Positions 8,386-15,981 of a stretch of DNA of 64,000 nt are shown one piece after another (within the stretch, counting starts at the first letter, position 1; every line of letters starts with the position of its first letter). This DNA is from Armatimonadota bacterium. GTDB taxonomy: Bacteria; Armatimonadota; Fimbriimonadia; Fimbriimonadales; Fimbriimonadaceae. A program made the position numbers and the translations under genes. The notes beneath the pieces were generated by a model. That model worked only from the letters and a program-made list of their open reading frames with translations. It was not told the origin of the DNA and made no database searches. The stretch spans positions 62,001 through 126,000 of the forward strand of contig JAGQUX010000001.1 of the NCBI GenBank assembly GCA_020438215.1, given 5' to 3'.

Positions 8386-8793
8386 ATGAAGTCATTTACT
8401 AAGCTCTCGCTCGTTGGTCTGCTCGCAGTTTCCGCACTTGCATTTGCCGCCGAAACCTTGACCGTTGATAAGCTCGTGCAAAAGCGCGAAGATCTTGATG
8501 GCAAAACCGTCACTGTTTCTGGCGTCGTATCCAACTTCTCCGCCAAAACCAGCAAGGCTGGCAACAAGTACACAACTTTCACGCTGAAAGGAAGCAACAC
8601 AACTCTGAGTGCTTACACCCAGGGTCACATCGAAAAAGCTCCGAAGAACGGCGATGAAGTCGAAATCACCGGCATCTTCCGCAAGGAAAAAGTCGTCAAC
8701 CCAGATTTCACGGTGAAAAACGAAGTGGACTTCACCGCAAAGAAGGACACCAAGAACGGCATCAAAATCGTCAAGCGAAAAGACGATAAATAA
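8386..8793 (+). CDS. Exported OB-fold protein
   Basis: A 135-residue protein. The signal peptide is clear (MKSFTKLSLVGLLAVSALAF, cleavage after AFA), which is why I start at ATG 8386 and not at the TTG 30 bp upstream. The mature part has an OB-fold pattern: LDGKTVTVSGVVSNFSAKTS, YTTFTLKGSNTTLSAYTQGH, GDEVEITGIFRKEK. This resembles the tRNA_anti-like or periplasmic BOF-like OB domains that bind small ligands or oligosaccharides. No function can be assigned. It sits between apt and miaA and is read in the same direction. Confidence 0.75.
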   Translation: MKSFTKLSLVGLLAVSALAFAAETLTVDKLVQKREDLDGKTVTVSGVVSNFSAKTSKAGNKYTTFTLKGSNTTLSAYTQGHIEKAPKNGDEVEITGIFRKEKVVNPDFTVKNEVDFTAKKDTKNGIKIVKRKDDK

Positions 8794-8805
8794 TCGGAAG
8801 TCGGA

Positions 8806-9708
8806 ATGACTTCATCTTGCCCGAAGCTCATCGCCATTTATGGCCCCACAGCTTCGGGCAAGTCTGTTTTAGCCGAAGCAGTCTCTGAGCGCCTGGATGC
8901 GCAACTTATCAACGCCGACGCTTTTATGGTCTACCAAGGCCTGGATATCGGCACCAACAAACCCAAAAACGAAGCGGACTACGTGCTTCTTGATCTCGTG
9001 CCGCCAACTCACTCATTTGGGGTCGGAGAGTACATCCGCGCCGCCGAGCCGATCCTGACCAGCCTCTTCGCTCGCGGTAAAAACGTCGTTCTCGTAGGTG
9101 GGACAGGCTTCTATCTCCGCGCACTCACTGAGCAATACACCGAACTTTCTCCTCCGCCTGATCCACAGCTCCGCTCTGAACTCAAACGCAAAGATTTGAC
9201 TGATTTGGTGGAACAACTCAAAAACCTTGATCCTCGCACGGCAGAGACAATTGACATCAAAAACCCAATCCGTGTTCAACGCGCAATTGAGCGAATCTTG
9301 ACTCCAAGCGAGCCCATTCGAGTTCAATTCCCCCCATTTGATGTGCACAAGTTTGGAATCGTTCCCCCCACTGAAGCGTTGAAATCTAAAATCATCGAAC
9401 GAACACGCGAACTTCTCCTGACCGGTTGGAAAGAAGAAGTCGAAAGCTTGTTGCAACAAGGAGTACCAGTTGATTCACCGGGCTTTCGCGCAATCGGGTA
9501 TCACTCGGTGATCGGTTGGATTGAAGGCAAAATCGAATTCGATGAATTGGTGGAAGATGTGTCTCGCCAGACTTGGCAATACGCCCGGCGGCAGTTGACT
9601 TGGAACCGAAAGGAACCAAATTTAAAGCCAATCTCACTCGAAAGCCTGGATGATAAGGTATACGAGCAAGCAGTCAATCAACTTATGCATTCAATTGGTA
9701 TGTCTTGA
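8806..9708 (+). CDS. miaA: tRNA dimethylallyltransferase MiaA
   Basis: A 300-residue protein with P-loop GPTASGKS at residues 13-20, the substrate motif NADAFMVYQGLDIGTNKP (commonly DSRQVYRGLDIGT, so the usual DSxQ is changed here to DAFM), VVLVGGTGFYLRAL and the C-terminal QTWQYARRQLTWNR helix. MiaA transfers a dimethylallyl group to N6 of A37 in tRNAs that read UNN codons. It is followed 18 bp later by hfq, a classical miaA-hfq order, and then dapF. Confidence 0.94.
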   Translation: MTSSCPKLIAIYGPTASGKSVLAEAVSERLDAQLINADAFMVYQGLDIGTNKPKNEADYVLLDLVPPTHSFGVGEYIRAAEPILTSLFARGKNVVLVGGTGFYLRALTEQYTELSPPPDPQLRSELKRKDLTDLVEQLKNLDPRTAETIDIKNPIRVQRAIERILTPSEPIRVQFPPFDVHKFGIVPPTEALKSKIIERTRELLLTGWKEEVESLLQQGVPVDSPGFRAIGYHSVIGWIEGKIEFDELVEDVSRQTWQYARRQLTWNRKEPNLKPISLESLDDKVYEQAVNQLMHSIGMS

Positions 9709-9726
9709 TGCTTTTGGGTAAGAAAA

Positions 9727-10008
9727 ATGGCGAAATCAATCAACTTACAAGATATGTTTTTGAACCAGGTTCGCAAAGAGGGAATCGGGGTCACAATTTA
9801 TTTGATGGGCGGTGTGCAACTGCGAGGGCAAGTACGCGGATTTGACGCATTCACAGTTCTGCTGGATTCTCCCGGCAAACCAACACAACTGGTTTACAAA
9901 CACGCAGTCACCAGCATTGTGCCGGCCAAACAAATCGGCGATGATCAACATGGTGGCGGTGGCGGACACCGACGCCGTGACGACGAAGAAGAAGTAAACG
10001 ACGATTGA
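9727..10008 (+). CDS. hfq: RNA chaperone Hfq
   Basis: A 93-residue Sm-like protein. Sm1 ([20 protein letters not shown]) and Sm2 ([12 protein letters not shown]) are both present, and the N-terminus keeps [12 protein letters not shown]. The common proximal-face Q8 and the YKHA uridine-binding motif are conserved. The C-terminal tail starts with a Gly/His/Arg stretch ([12 protein letters not shown]) and ends acidic. Hfq pairs small RNAs with mRNAs. The stop codon overlaps the TTG start of dapF (TTGA), so translation of the two is probably coupled. Confidence 0.95.
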   Translation: MAKSINLQDMFLNQVRKEGIGVTIYLMGGVQLRGQVRGFDAFTVLLDSPGKPTQLVYKHAVTSIVPAKQIGDDQHGGGGGHRRRDDEEEVNDD

Positions 10009-10826
10009 TCCACTTCACTAAGATGCACGGAATCGGCAACGATTTCGTGATGATCGACCGAATGAAAGCTGCCGACGAGTCCATCGACTGGTCGGCGCTT
10101 TCTGTTTCGATGTGCGACCGCAAGTTCGGCGTAGGTGCCGATGGGCTGATCCTTGCTGAACCAGGCAAGGACACCCAGTTCGCCATGCGGATGTTCAATC
10201 CGGATGGTTCCGAATCGGAAATGTGCGGAAACGGAGTGCGCTGTTTTGCCCTGTTCGTTCGCGATAAGGGCCACACTGCCAACACAGAAATTCCGGTCGA
10301 AACCGGGGCTGGTCTACTCCACCTTTCTATCGAAGATGATGGGCAGGTCAAAGTGGATATGGGTGTTGCAAAGCTCCCTCGCGGAGAAATTGGCATGGCT
10401 GGCTCCCCAGATGAGCGGTTCATCAATCAGCCGTTGGAGGGATTTGATCTCAATGGCACCGCTGTGAGTATGGGCAACCCCCATGTCGTAATCTTTACCG
10501 ACGATGTTGCGGCAATCCCGCTGGAGCAGATTGGCCCGCAGATTGAGTGTCACCCGCTCTTCCCTGCCCGCGTGAACGTTCACTTTGTGCAGATTGTTGA
10601 GCGCGACCACATTGTTCAACGCACTTGGGAACGAGGCGCAGGTATCACTCTTGCTTGCGGAACTGGCGCATGCGCTTGCGCCGTAGCTTCTTTCCTCAAC
10701 GGATACACGGATCGATCAGTGGACATTGATCTCCCCGGCGGACGGCTACATATTGAATATCACGAAAATGGTCGCGTTGATATGACCGGACCAGCAGTCA
10801 CCGTTTTTGAAGCGGATTGGAAATAA
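10005..10826 (+). CDS. dapF: Diaminopimelate epimerase DapF
   Basis: A 273-residue protein that starts with TTG inside the hfq stop codon; the family N-terminus [12 protein letters not shown] follows at once, which confirms this start. The two catalytic cysteines are Cys74 (EMCGNGVRC) and Cys218 ([11 protein letters not shown]). The enzyme converts LL- to meso-diaminopimelate for lysine and peptidoglycan. A bidirectional-type terminator follows directly. Confidence 0.96.
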   Translation: MIHFTKMHGIGNDFVMIDRMKAADESIDWSALSVSMCDRKFGVGADGLILAEPGKDTQFAMRMFNPDGSESEMCGNGVRCFALFVRDKGHTANTEIPVETGAGLLHLSIEDDGQVKVDMGVAKLPRGEIGMAGSPDERFINQPLEGFDLNGTAVSMGNPHVVIFTDDVAAIPLEQIGPQIECHPLFPARVNVHFVQIVERDHIVQRTWERGAGITLACGTGACACAVASFLNGYTDRSVDIDLPGGRLHIEYHENGRVDMTGPAVTVFEADWK

Positions 10827-10865
10827 AAAAGCAGGCTCACTCCATCTAGAGTGAGCCTGCTTTTC
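10825..10865. terminator. Rho-independent terminator shared by dapF and the PEP-CTERM gene
   Basis: A perfect 10-bp stem at 10831-10840 and 10851-10860 (gcaggctcac / gtgagcctgc) can extend by two pairs into the loop. It is flanked by six A on the left and TTTT on the right, so it works in both directions between convergent genes. Confidence 0.9.
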
Positions 10866-10876
10866 TATGCTGCGAC

Positions 10877-11479
10877 TCAGCTTTTGCGCTTTCGGCGAAG
10901 CAAGAGAGCCGCGCCTGCGCTCAAACCAAGCAGAGTCGCCGGTTCCGGCACCGGAGCCAACTTAGCAGATCCGCCGTTTGCAAATCCGTTGTAGTGCAAC
11001 ATTGCGGGAACTTGAACTCCACCAGTCGAAAGCTCATCGAAGCTTGCCACCGAAAGACCGGAAGAAACCAGATCACCAACCCAGACATCGCCTGGATTGA
11101 TTCGGTTAGCCGCGGCATTTTTGAAATCTAAGCGGAGATCAAAATTTGCGCTGGCATCCGTAATCGAGTCCGTGCCGTAACTCAGCGAATTGAACGAAGA
11201 GTTCACATTCGTGACGAGATTGACCGTTGGAGTTGTAATCCCGGAAGCAACGTTCAGGTTGAGATAGTCAACGTATTGACCAGCCGCCGAAGTTGCATGA
11301 TGAGAGATCGTCACTCGCACAGTGTCCGCCGTAACGTCATCAAGTTGCACGGAAACCCATGGATTCGGGCCGCCTGGTGTCCCCGATGAAGTGATGATAG
11401 TGCCAAAATCGAAGTTGAGGGTCGCCGCAGAAGCAATGCTCCCCACGCCCACAAGCCCACACAAAATTACTAATCGCAT
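10877..11479 (-). CDS. PEP-CTERM sorting-domain protein
   Basis: A 200-residue exported protein. The signal peptide is MRLVILCGLVGVGSIASA. The mature part is Ser/Thr/Asn-rich and predicted mostly beta. The C-terminus is a textbook PEP-CTERM signal: PVPEPATLLGLSAGAALLL followed by RRKRKS. Proteins of this class are sorted by an exosortase and are typically linked to extracellular polysaccharide. No exosortase is in the window. The start at 11479 has AGAGGA about 8 nt upstream and gives a clean signal peptide; an in-frame Met 30 bp upstream is less likely. Confidence 0.85.
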   Translation of the reverse strand: MRLVILCGLVGVGSIASAATLNFDFGTIITSSGTPGGPNPWVSVQLDDVTADTVRVTISHHATSAAGQYVDYLNLNVASGITTPTVNLVTNVNSSFNSLSYGTDSITDASANFDLRLDFKNAAANRINPGDVWVGDLVSSGLSVASFDELSTGGVQVPAMLHYNGFANGGSAKLAPVPEPATLLGLSAGAALLLRRKRKS

Positions 11480-11665
11480 ATAAATTCCTCTGCAAACAAT
11501 TGCAAACATCCGTCGATTGCTATCGACTTCACAATTTTGGACGTTTTGACGGCGTTTGGGTTCGGAAATAGGTCGAAACCAGGTATTAGTATCAGTAATT
11601 GGACTGAGGATTATTCAAAGTTCGTAGAATGTTTACGGTTCCAAATTTCATGACTTTGCAACCAG

Positions 11666-11694
11666 TTGACTTTGAATTCGTATTCTTGTTTTAT
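11666..11694 (+). promoter_or_regulatory. Candidate sigma70-type promoter for the tandem paralogue pair
   Basis: TTGACT at 11666-11671 and TTTTAT at 11689-11694 with a 17-bp spacer, about 55 bp before the GTG start at 11751. The surrounding 270 bp between the divergent genes is AT-richer than the flanks and holds nothing else that I recognise apart from a short repeat (actttgcaa at about 11653 and 11704). Confidence 0.4.
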
Positions 11695-11750
11695 GTGATC
11701 CTAACTTTGCAAGCTGGGGCATAATTTAAGCGGACGGCGGTGCAACGGGA

Positions 11751-12272
11751 GTGTCAATCGAAGAAACGAAAGTTGAGTTCTCCACGGAAGTCCCTAGAGC
11801 AAGTGGTGAAGAGAGAACCCTGCTCAAACGCAAGCTTACTTACTCCGTTCTAGGATTAGTTGCTCTCATCGCGATCAGCTTTTTCTACCCAAAGGCTTAC
11901 AGCTTTTTGGTAATGCCGTACATAGTCTTTGTTCCCGCCCTGCTGATCTATACACTTCTGCCAAAAGAGCTGTTCACTCTCGCCATCTCCCCAAACGATG
12001 TCGAAATATGCTCTGGAAACTGTGGCATCCTCATTCCATCCCAGCTGATTGAAGGCTTGTCAATGAATACTTCCGATGAAGATATCCCATACTCAATCAA
12101 GTTCAAAGATGGAACATACTATTCCCTCCCATTCGTTGCTGAAGCAGAGGAAATCAAGGATGCATTTGCGTCAGTGGCAAACATCCCTTCGCTGTGGGGG
12201 CAAGCCGAACATTCAGGCTCTGTGAGAGAACCTAAAGCAAAGGATACAGACAAGCAAAATCGCTCATGGTGA
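11751..12272 (+). CDS. Membrane protein of unknown function with a PH-like domain, paralogue A
   Basis: A 173-residue protein with a charged N-terminus, two hydrophobic segments at about residues 31-48 and 52-70 (LTYSVLGLVALIAISFFYP, YIVFVPALLIYTLLP), then a soluble beta-rich part (FTLAISPNDVEICSGN...YSIKFKDGTYYSLPF) ending in a helix. This two-TM plus beta-sandwich-plus-helix layout resembles bacterial PH-like (YcxB/bPH2) proteins, but the match is by pattern only. The last 17 residues (SVREPKAKDTDKQNRSW) are nearly the same as in the next gene. The start is GTG; the stop overlaps the start of the next gene by 7 bp. Confidence 0.65.
   Translation: MSIEETKVEFSTEVPRASGEERTLLKRKLTYSVLGLVALIAISFFYPKAYSFLVMPYIVFVPALLIYTLLPKELFTLAISPNDVEICSGNCGILIPSQLIEGLSMNTSDEDIPYSIKFKDGTYYSLPFVAEAEEIKDAFASVANIPSLWGQAEHSGSVREPKAKDTDKQNRSW
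12219..12272 (+). repeat. C-terminal tail repeat, copy 1
   Basis: This 54-bp segment encodes the 17-residue tail and the stop codon of paralogue A. It aligns with 12806-12859: 13 of 17 residues are identical, while 7 of those 13 identical residues use different codons. Confidence 0.8.
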
Positions 12273-12859
12273 ACCTGGATGAGCGAACGGAAGAACGAGA
12301 GGGACGTGACCACAATTTGAAAGAGTCTGAGTTCCCTCTAGAAAAATCTGAGCAAAGCGGCGTTCTCATTTCCTCTAGCTCAGTGGCATATCGAAAAAGG
12401 CTAAGTGACTCTCGCAATGGGTTGATCATTTTCACCATTATTCTCTTGTTTGCCGTCTTCGGAGCAAGCCTTCTTGTCAAAGGCGACAGCATTCCTCTTT
12501 TCATCCCGATACTGTTTCTTTTGCCGATAGCCGAGCATGTTTACTCGGCCTATTTCAAGAAGCACGAGCTTTACATAACTGCCGAATACATCACCTTTAG
12601 TCGTGGACGAAATGACACGATCATTCAAACGAAAGACATCAAGGGTATCGGGCTTGCTAAGTCACAAGGAGACACATACTCTCTTGTCCTTCACAACAAC
12701 AAGCGGATAGACCTCAATTTCCCTGAGCGAAGCGAAGAGATCTTCCAAGCTCTTAAGGAAGTTGCCGGGCTCAAGCCACTGTGGAACACCTCGGAGCCCT
12801 CATCCTCAGTTCGCGAACCCAAGGCCAAAGAGGTCAACAAGCAAGATCGCTCATGGTGA
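12266..12859 (+). CDS. Membrane protein of unknown function with a PH-like domain, paralogue B
   Basis: A 197-residue protein with the same layout as its upstream neighbour: a longer acidic and basic N-terminal tail, two hydrophobic segments at about 52-70 and 75-90 (GLIIFTIILLFAVFGASLL, IPLFIPILFLLPIAEHVY), then a PH-like beta domain (ELYITAEYITFSRGRNDTII, YSLVLHNNKRIDLNFPE) and a C-terminal helix reaching LKPLW. The tail SVREPKAKEVNKQDRSW repeats that of paralogue A. It overlaps paralogue A by 7 bp and its stop is 1 bp from the stop of the convergent 206-residue gene. The function is unknown. Confidence 0.65.
   Translation: MVNLDERTEEREGRDHNLKESEFPLEKSEQSGVLISSSSVAYRKRLSDSRNGLIIFTIILLFAVFGASLLVKGDSIPLFIPILFLLPIAEHVYSAYFKKHELYITAEYITFSRGRNDTIIQTKDIKGIGLAKSQGDTYSLVLHNNKRIDLNFPERSEEIFQALKEVAGLKPLWNTSEPSSSVREPKAKEVNKQDRSW
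12806..12859 (+). repeat. C-terminal tail repeat, copy 2
   Basis: Partner of 12219-12272. The last 17 bases of coding sequence and the bases after the stop (atcgctcatggtgaac) are identical in both copies, so the junction of the tandem duplication is still visible. Confidence 0.8.
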
Positions 12860-12860
12860 A

Positions 12861-13481
12861 CTACTTCATGACAATAAAATTGACTTCTGGACTACCGCTA
12901 TAGTGTTTTTCCATTAACTTGGTAGAGTAAAAGTTATTGTCATAATCGATTGGATAATATTCAATTCCTGACTTTTTCAAGAACTCCAAGTACTTCCGCT
13001 CAAAAACCTCTCTATCGGGGTATTTGTATTTGATTATCCAAAGTGGAAGATTCTCGCATGAAACAAGGTATCCATCTTCTGAACGATGAACGGTAAGAGG
13101 TATCCGCATAGGCTCGGCACCCACAGCATCCTCATCATTTAGATAGAAATCATAGTAGGTCACACCCATTGGCCAATCACGTTCGGGGAATTCCTCGCCA
13201 AAGTCAATCTTCTGGACCTCAGTTATGTTGAGTTTTTCAATGGATACTTCCTCCAAGACGAGATTCATCAAGTCCTCATATTGACTTGAAGTCACTCCTG
13301 CGCGTTGCCATTGGCTCTGAATACCAAGTTGATAGACACGCTTCCAATTCTTTTCGGCGACAGCAGCTCTAAAATCCACGGCTCGCTTTTGTGGAGTCTG
13401 GATTGTCATAATTTTCCAAACTCCAACGATGGAAAGAACGACTATTGCTCCCGCAATGACGCGAATTGACCTCTTACTCAT
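12861..13481 (-). CDS. Unrecognised membrane-anchored protein
   Basis: A 206-residue protein with one N-terminal hydrophobic segment (VIAGAIVVLSIVGVW, residues 8-22) after a basic start MSKRSIR, so it is probably anchored in the inner membrane with the rest outside. The soluble part is rich in Tyr, Asp and Glu and shows no motif that I know. Its start lies 3 bp after the stop of the Cys-rich gene on the same strand, so it is the last gene of a four-gene cluster. Confidence 0.65.
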   Translation of the reverse strand: MSKRSIRVIAGAIVVLSIVGVWKIMTIQTPQKRAVDFRAAVAEKNWKRVYQLGIQSQWQRAGVTSSQYEDLMNLVLEEVSIEKLNITEVQKIDFGEEFPERDWPMGVTYYDFYLNDEDAVGAEPMRIPLTVHRSEDGYLVSCENLPLWIIKYKYPDREVFERKYLEFLKKSGIEYYPIDYDNNFYSTKLMEKHYSGSPEVNFIVMK

Positions 13482-13484
13482 ATA

Positions 13485-13793
13485 TTAATAGCAGACTCCC
13501 GTTGCGCCATTACACTGCATGCCTACTTTAGCAGTCTTGTTGCGACGCTCAATGCCTCCACCACCATCCAATATTGGGCATTGCACCATTCCAAGCCAAC
13601 ACTCAATTTGTTGACATTCGTATTGGAAACATGTCCCTGCGTTGGCTCCAGTTCCTGTACAGCAACAATTGAACCAAGGTGCCACAACAACCTTTGAGCA
13701 ATTGAAGCAGTCGTATGTAGAGTTTGGAGGGCAAGGCGCAAAGGATAGCGCCGCCATACTAATCGCGATTAGCGAAATGAGTGTCTTCATCAT
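13485..13793 (-). CDS. Small secreted protein with 12 cysteines
   Basis: A 102-residue protein with a signal peptide (MKTLISLIAISMAALSFA). After cleavage the mature chain of about 83 residues has 12 cysteines, including a CCC triplet (WFNCCCTG), so six disulphides are possible. No known fold signature is visible. The initiating Met could be the second of the two (13790). It lies 7 bp downstream of the pseudopilin-like gene and 3 bp upstream of the 206-residue gene. GC content is lower than in the housekeeping flanks. Confidence 0.6.
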   Translation of the reverse strand: MMKTLISLIAISMAALSFAPCPPNSTYDCFNCSKVVVAPWFNCCCTGTGANAGTCFQYECQQIECWLGMVQCPILDGGGGIERRNKTAKVGMQCNGATGVCY

Positions 13794-13800
13794 TTTTTAC

Positions 13801-14406
13801 CTACTTGGAGCACATTTCAGCAATGCGCCCTCCTCTGAAAATCGGATAGCGTCCTGTTTTGATAGCTCCTGGCCTCGTCAGCCAGACTAAATATGGTGGG
13901 TTTGTGGCATCTGAAAGGTGTCTTTCACTAGGGTGGAAATGCAGTTCATCATGAACTAAACAGTGGATTACGGGATATTGACTATTTGGATCGGCGAACC
14001 AACGCTCAAATTGAACAGAAGCTGTATTATACAGCGGAGAATTCTTCTCTGGCTTTACCGAGAAAATGTACGTTGAATAAAGTTTGTCCTTCGCACATTG
14101 TGGTGTAATCGGGCAATACATTATTCCATTTCCTCCAGCATATGCTTCTAACAGAAATGGACGTCGCATCGCATACGCTGGGAAGTCAATTGTTTCATGG
14201 ACGGGTTCATACCCCTCGTAGTCTGCTCCGTACATATTGAGGGCCATCACCTGTTGGCGAATGTTCTGCTTACAACTTGCTACACTTGCGCTTACTTTTG
14301 CTCTTGGGTACACAGCCATCACAATTCCAGAAAGCAATAACAGAATTGCAATCACAACTAGAATCTCTGTGATTGTAAAAGCTATTGATCGTCTTCGCAA
14401 CCGCAT
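13801..14406 (-). CDS. Pseudopilin-like protein with a type IV prepilin signal
   Basis: A 201-residue protein whose N-terminus is basic (MRLRRRSIA) followed by FTITEILVVIAILLLLSGIV. This is a prepilin signal with Phe+1 and Glu+5 and the long hydrophobic helix. The rest contains several cysteines (ASCKQN, MYCPITPQC, VIHC, EMC) and a His cluster (HDELHFHPSERH). It resembles the many type II secretion or DUF1559-like pseudopilin proteins of Planctomycetota and Armatimonadota. The C-terminal part matches nothing I know. No prepilin peptidase or secretion ATPase is in the window. Confidence 0.75.
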   Translation of the reverse strand: MRLRRRSIAFTITEILVVIAILLLLSGIVMAVYPRAKVSASVASCKQNIRQQVMALNMYGADYEGYEPVHETIDFPAYAMRRPFLLEAYAGGNGIMYCPITPQCAKDKLYSTYIFSVKPEKNSPLYNTASVQFERWFADPNSQYPVIHCLVHDELHFHPSERHLSDATNPPYLVWLTRPGAIKTGRYPIFRGGRIAEMCSK

Positions 14407-14567
14407 TTGTAGTCCTCACTGCCAACGGTAGTGGCGTTCACTGTCGACTTGAACCTCCACATATCTGGATATAGTGACTCACTAATTCTCTTATGTGCCG
14501 CAACTCCAAATACAGATATCCCGGTGACTAAAAGAAGAATCGCTTGATTTAATGAAAGGCGTTTCAT
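14382..14567 (-). CDS. Very small membrane or exported protein
   Basis: A 61-residue protein with one hydrophobic segment (AILLLVTGISVFGVAA, residues 9-24) and a C-terminal CGCEDDQ. It overlaps the start of the pseudopilin-like gene by 25 bp and precedes it on the same strand. The hydrophobic segment, the overlap and the AT-rich promoter-like sequence upstream support a real gene, but it is short and has no known homologue to me. Confidence 0.45.
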   Translation of the reverse strand: MKRLSLNQAILLLVTGISVFGVAAHKRISESLYPDMWRFKSTVNATTVGSEDYKCGCEDDQ

Positions 14568-14584
14568 ACCACTACAATTGCTAT

Positions 14585-14600
14585 CTTATAGATAATTATA
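14585..14600 (-). promoter_or_regulatory. Candidate -10 elements for the pseudopilin cluster
   Basis: On the minus strand TATAAT (14595-14600) and TATAAG (14585-14590) lie 27 and 17 nt before the ATG at 14567 in an AT-rich stretch. No strong -35 hexamer is visible at standard spacing. Confidence 0.35.
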
Positions 14601-14646
14601 TCAACAACCAAACGGGGGGGGCTTAAGCCCTGTTTTGAACTTGATA

Positions 14647-15114
14647 TTAGTTGTCTCGCTCCAGATCGCGCCGCTGGTCCTTTTCTTTGATCGACTCGCG
14701 CTTATCGTAGAGTTTCTTACCACGAGCCACAGCAATAGCAATCTTTGCGCGCCCCGATTTGAAGTAAATCTTAGAGGGGATCAGTGCCAGCCCCTTTTCT
14801 TCGGACTTGCGCCGCAAAGCCTCAATCTCTTTCTTATGCATCAAGAGTTTGCGATCTCGCCGGCGATCCGGTTGAAAAGCCGTCGTAAATGTGTAGGGCT
14901 CAATATCCAGATTGAAAAGCCACAACTCGCCGTTCTTGACCGCGCAGTATGCATCGGTCAAGTTCGCGCGACCCAGATAAAGGCTCTTGACTTCGCTACC
15001 CACCAGAACGATGCCCGCCTCATGAACCTCTTCGAAGTGATAATCGAAGCCTGCCTTACGATTGTTGATCGTGGCTGGCCCTTCGCGCTTCGCCTCTTTT
15101 TTTTTGCCAGCCAT
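14647..15114 (-). CDS. smpB: SsrA-binding protein SmpB
   Basis: A 155-residue protein with ATINNRKAGFDYHFEEVHEA and GIVLVGSEVKSLYLGRANL near the start, YTFTTAFQPDRRRDRKLLMH in the middle and a basic C-terminal tail (KLYDKRESIKEKDQRRDLER), all typical of SmpB. It binds tmRNA and takes part in trans-translation. I chose the ATG at 15114, which gives the usual length; an in-frame Met 39 bp upstream would add an unlikely stretch. A TACAAT hexamer sits 9 nt upstream. I found no tmRNA gene next to it. Confidence 0.94.
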   Translation of the reverse strand: MAGKKKEAKREGPATINNRKAGFDYHFEEVHEAGIVLVGSEVKSLYLGRANLTDAYCAVKNGELWLFNLDIEPYTFTTAFQPDRRRDRKLLMHKKEIEALRRKSEEKGLALIPSKIYFKSGRAKIAIAVARGKKLYDKRESIKEKDQRRDLERDN

Positions 15115-15147
15115 AGGCCGAAAATTGTACCGTCCGAACCTGAGAGG

Positions 15148-15153
15148 TACCAT
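15148..15153 (+). promoter_or_regulatory. TANNNT hexamer directly before the FKBP lipoprotein gene
   Basis: TACCAT ends exactly 6 nt before the ATG at 15160. If it acts as the -10 element, transcription would begin on the A of the start codon. Confidence 0.35.
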
Positions 15154-15159
15154 TTGAAT

Positions 15160-15951
15160 ATGTCGTTATCCCCGCGCGTGAGCCTGATCCTGCTTGCCGT
15201 CGCAACCATGTCCGTCATAGGTTGCGGCCCCAAAAAAGATGAGCCGGTTGAGGCGGACACAGCCAAAGTCGGCATTACTGTGCTGGAAGAAGGCAAAGGA
15301 GAGCAAGCTATCGCAGATGGTGATATGGCTTTTATGCTTTATCGAGGCACGCTCACCGATGGAACCCAATTTGACACCAACATGGATGATCCGACCAAGC
15401 AAAAGCCGTTTGCTTTTGTTGTTGGCGGCCGCGAAGTCATTCCTGGTTGGGATCAGGGTGTTCAAGGCATGAAAGTGGGAGAAAAGCGCAGATTGGAAGT
15501 TCCTTGGATTTTGGGTTACGGCGAGGCTGGAAACGGCACCAGCATTCCCCCAAAAGCTGATCTCAATTTTGAGATTGAATTGGTTTACATCCTCAAAAAA
15601 GGCGAAGATCCATACATCGATGAAGTGGAATCAACGCCCGGCACTGGACCGGAAGCTAAAGATGGCGATGAAGTAGCCATCCACTATAAAGGGATGTACC
15701 TCAACGGGATGGTCTGGGATGACACCCGGTTGCGACCCAAGGGCCCGGAAACCGCAAAATTCACTGTTGGGAATCTTGATAGTGTTGCCCCAGCAGTTTC
15801 CTACGCTGTCAAAGGCATGAAGGCGGGCGGCAAGAAGACCGTAATCTTCCCCTTCACACTCGCTTTTGGGACAATCGGAAACTCCACTATGGAGGGGCGT
15901 CAGATCTACAAAATGGAAATTGAACTCGTTTCGGTCAACGGCAAGAGCTGA
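15160..15951 (+). CDS. Lipoprotein with two FKBP-type peptidyl-prolyl isomerase domains
   Basis: A 263-residue protein with a lipoprotein signal (LLAVATMSVIGC, Cys22). Residues about 40 to 147 form a complete FKBP domain: GDMAFMLYRGTLTDGTQFDT, VIPGWDQGVQGMKVGEKRRL, IPWILGYGEAG-like segment and IPPKADLNFEIELV. A second, more diverged FKBP-like domain follows (GDEVAIHYKGMYLNGMVWDD, YAVKGMKAGGKKTVIFP, FTLAFG). The function is likely folding of envelope proteins. The frame stays open upstream through smpB on the other strand, but the lipobox fixes the start at 15160. Confidence 0.9.
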   Translation: MSLSPRVSLILLAVATMSVIGCGPKKDEPVEADTAKVGITVLEEGKGEQAIADGDMAFMLYRGTLTDGTQFDTNMDDPTKQKPFAFVVGGREVIPGWDQGVQGMKVGEKRRLEVPWILGYGEAGNGTSIPPKADLNFEIELVYILKKGEDPYIDEVESTPGTGPEAKDGDEVAIHYKGMYLNGMVWDDTRLRPKGPETAKFTVGNLDSVAPAVSYAVKGMKAGGKKTVIFPFTLAFGTIGNSTMEGRQIYKMEIELVSVNGKS

Positions 15952-15981
15952 ATTGACGTAAAGTACTAAGAGAAAGGAACC

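Noticed and set aside
14614-14632. Terminator for smpB at the gggcttaagccc palindrome
   Set aside because: The stem is only four base pairs with a TTAA loop and lacks a T run in the right place.
14568-14646. tmRNA (ssrA) near smpB
   Set aside because: The gap is too short and has no tRNA-like ends or tag-coding sequence; only a G run and a gggcttaagccc palindrome.
14635-15159. Upstream extension of the FKBP lipoprotein frame
   Set aside because: It is antisense to smpB; the lipoprotein signal places the start at 15160.
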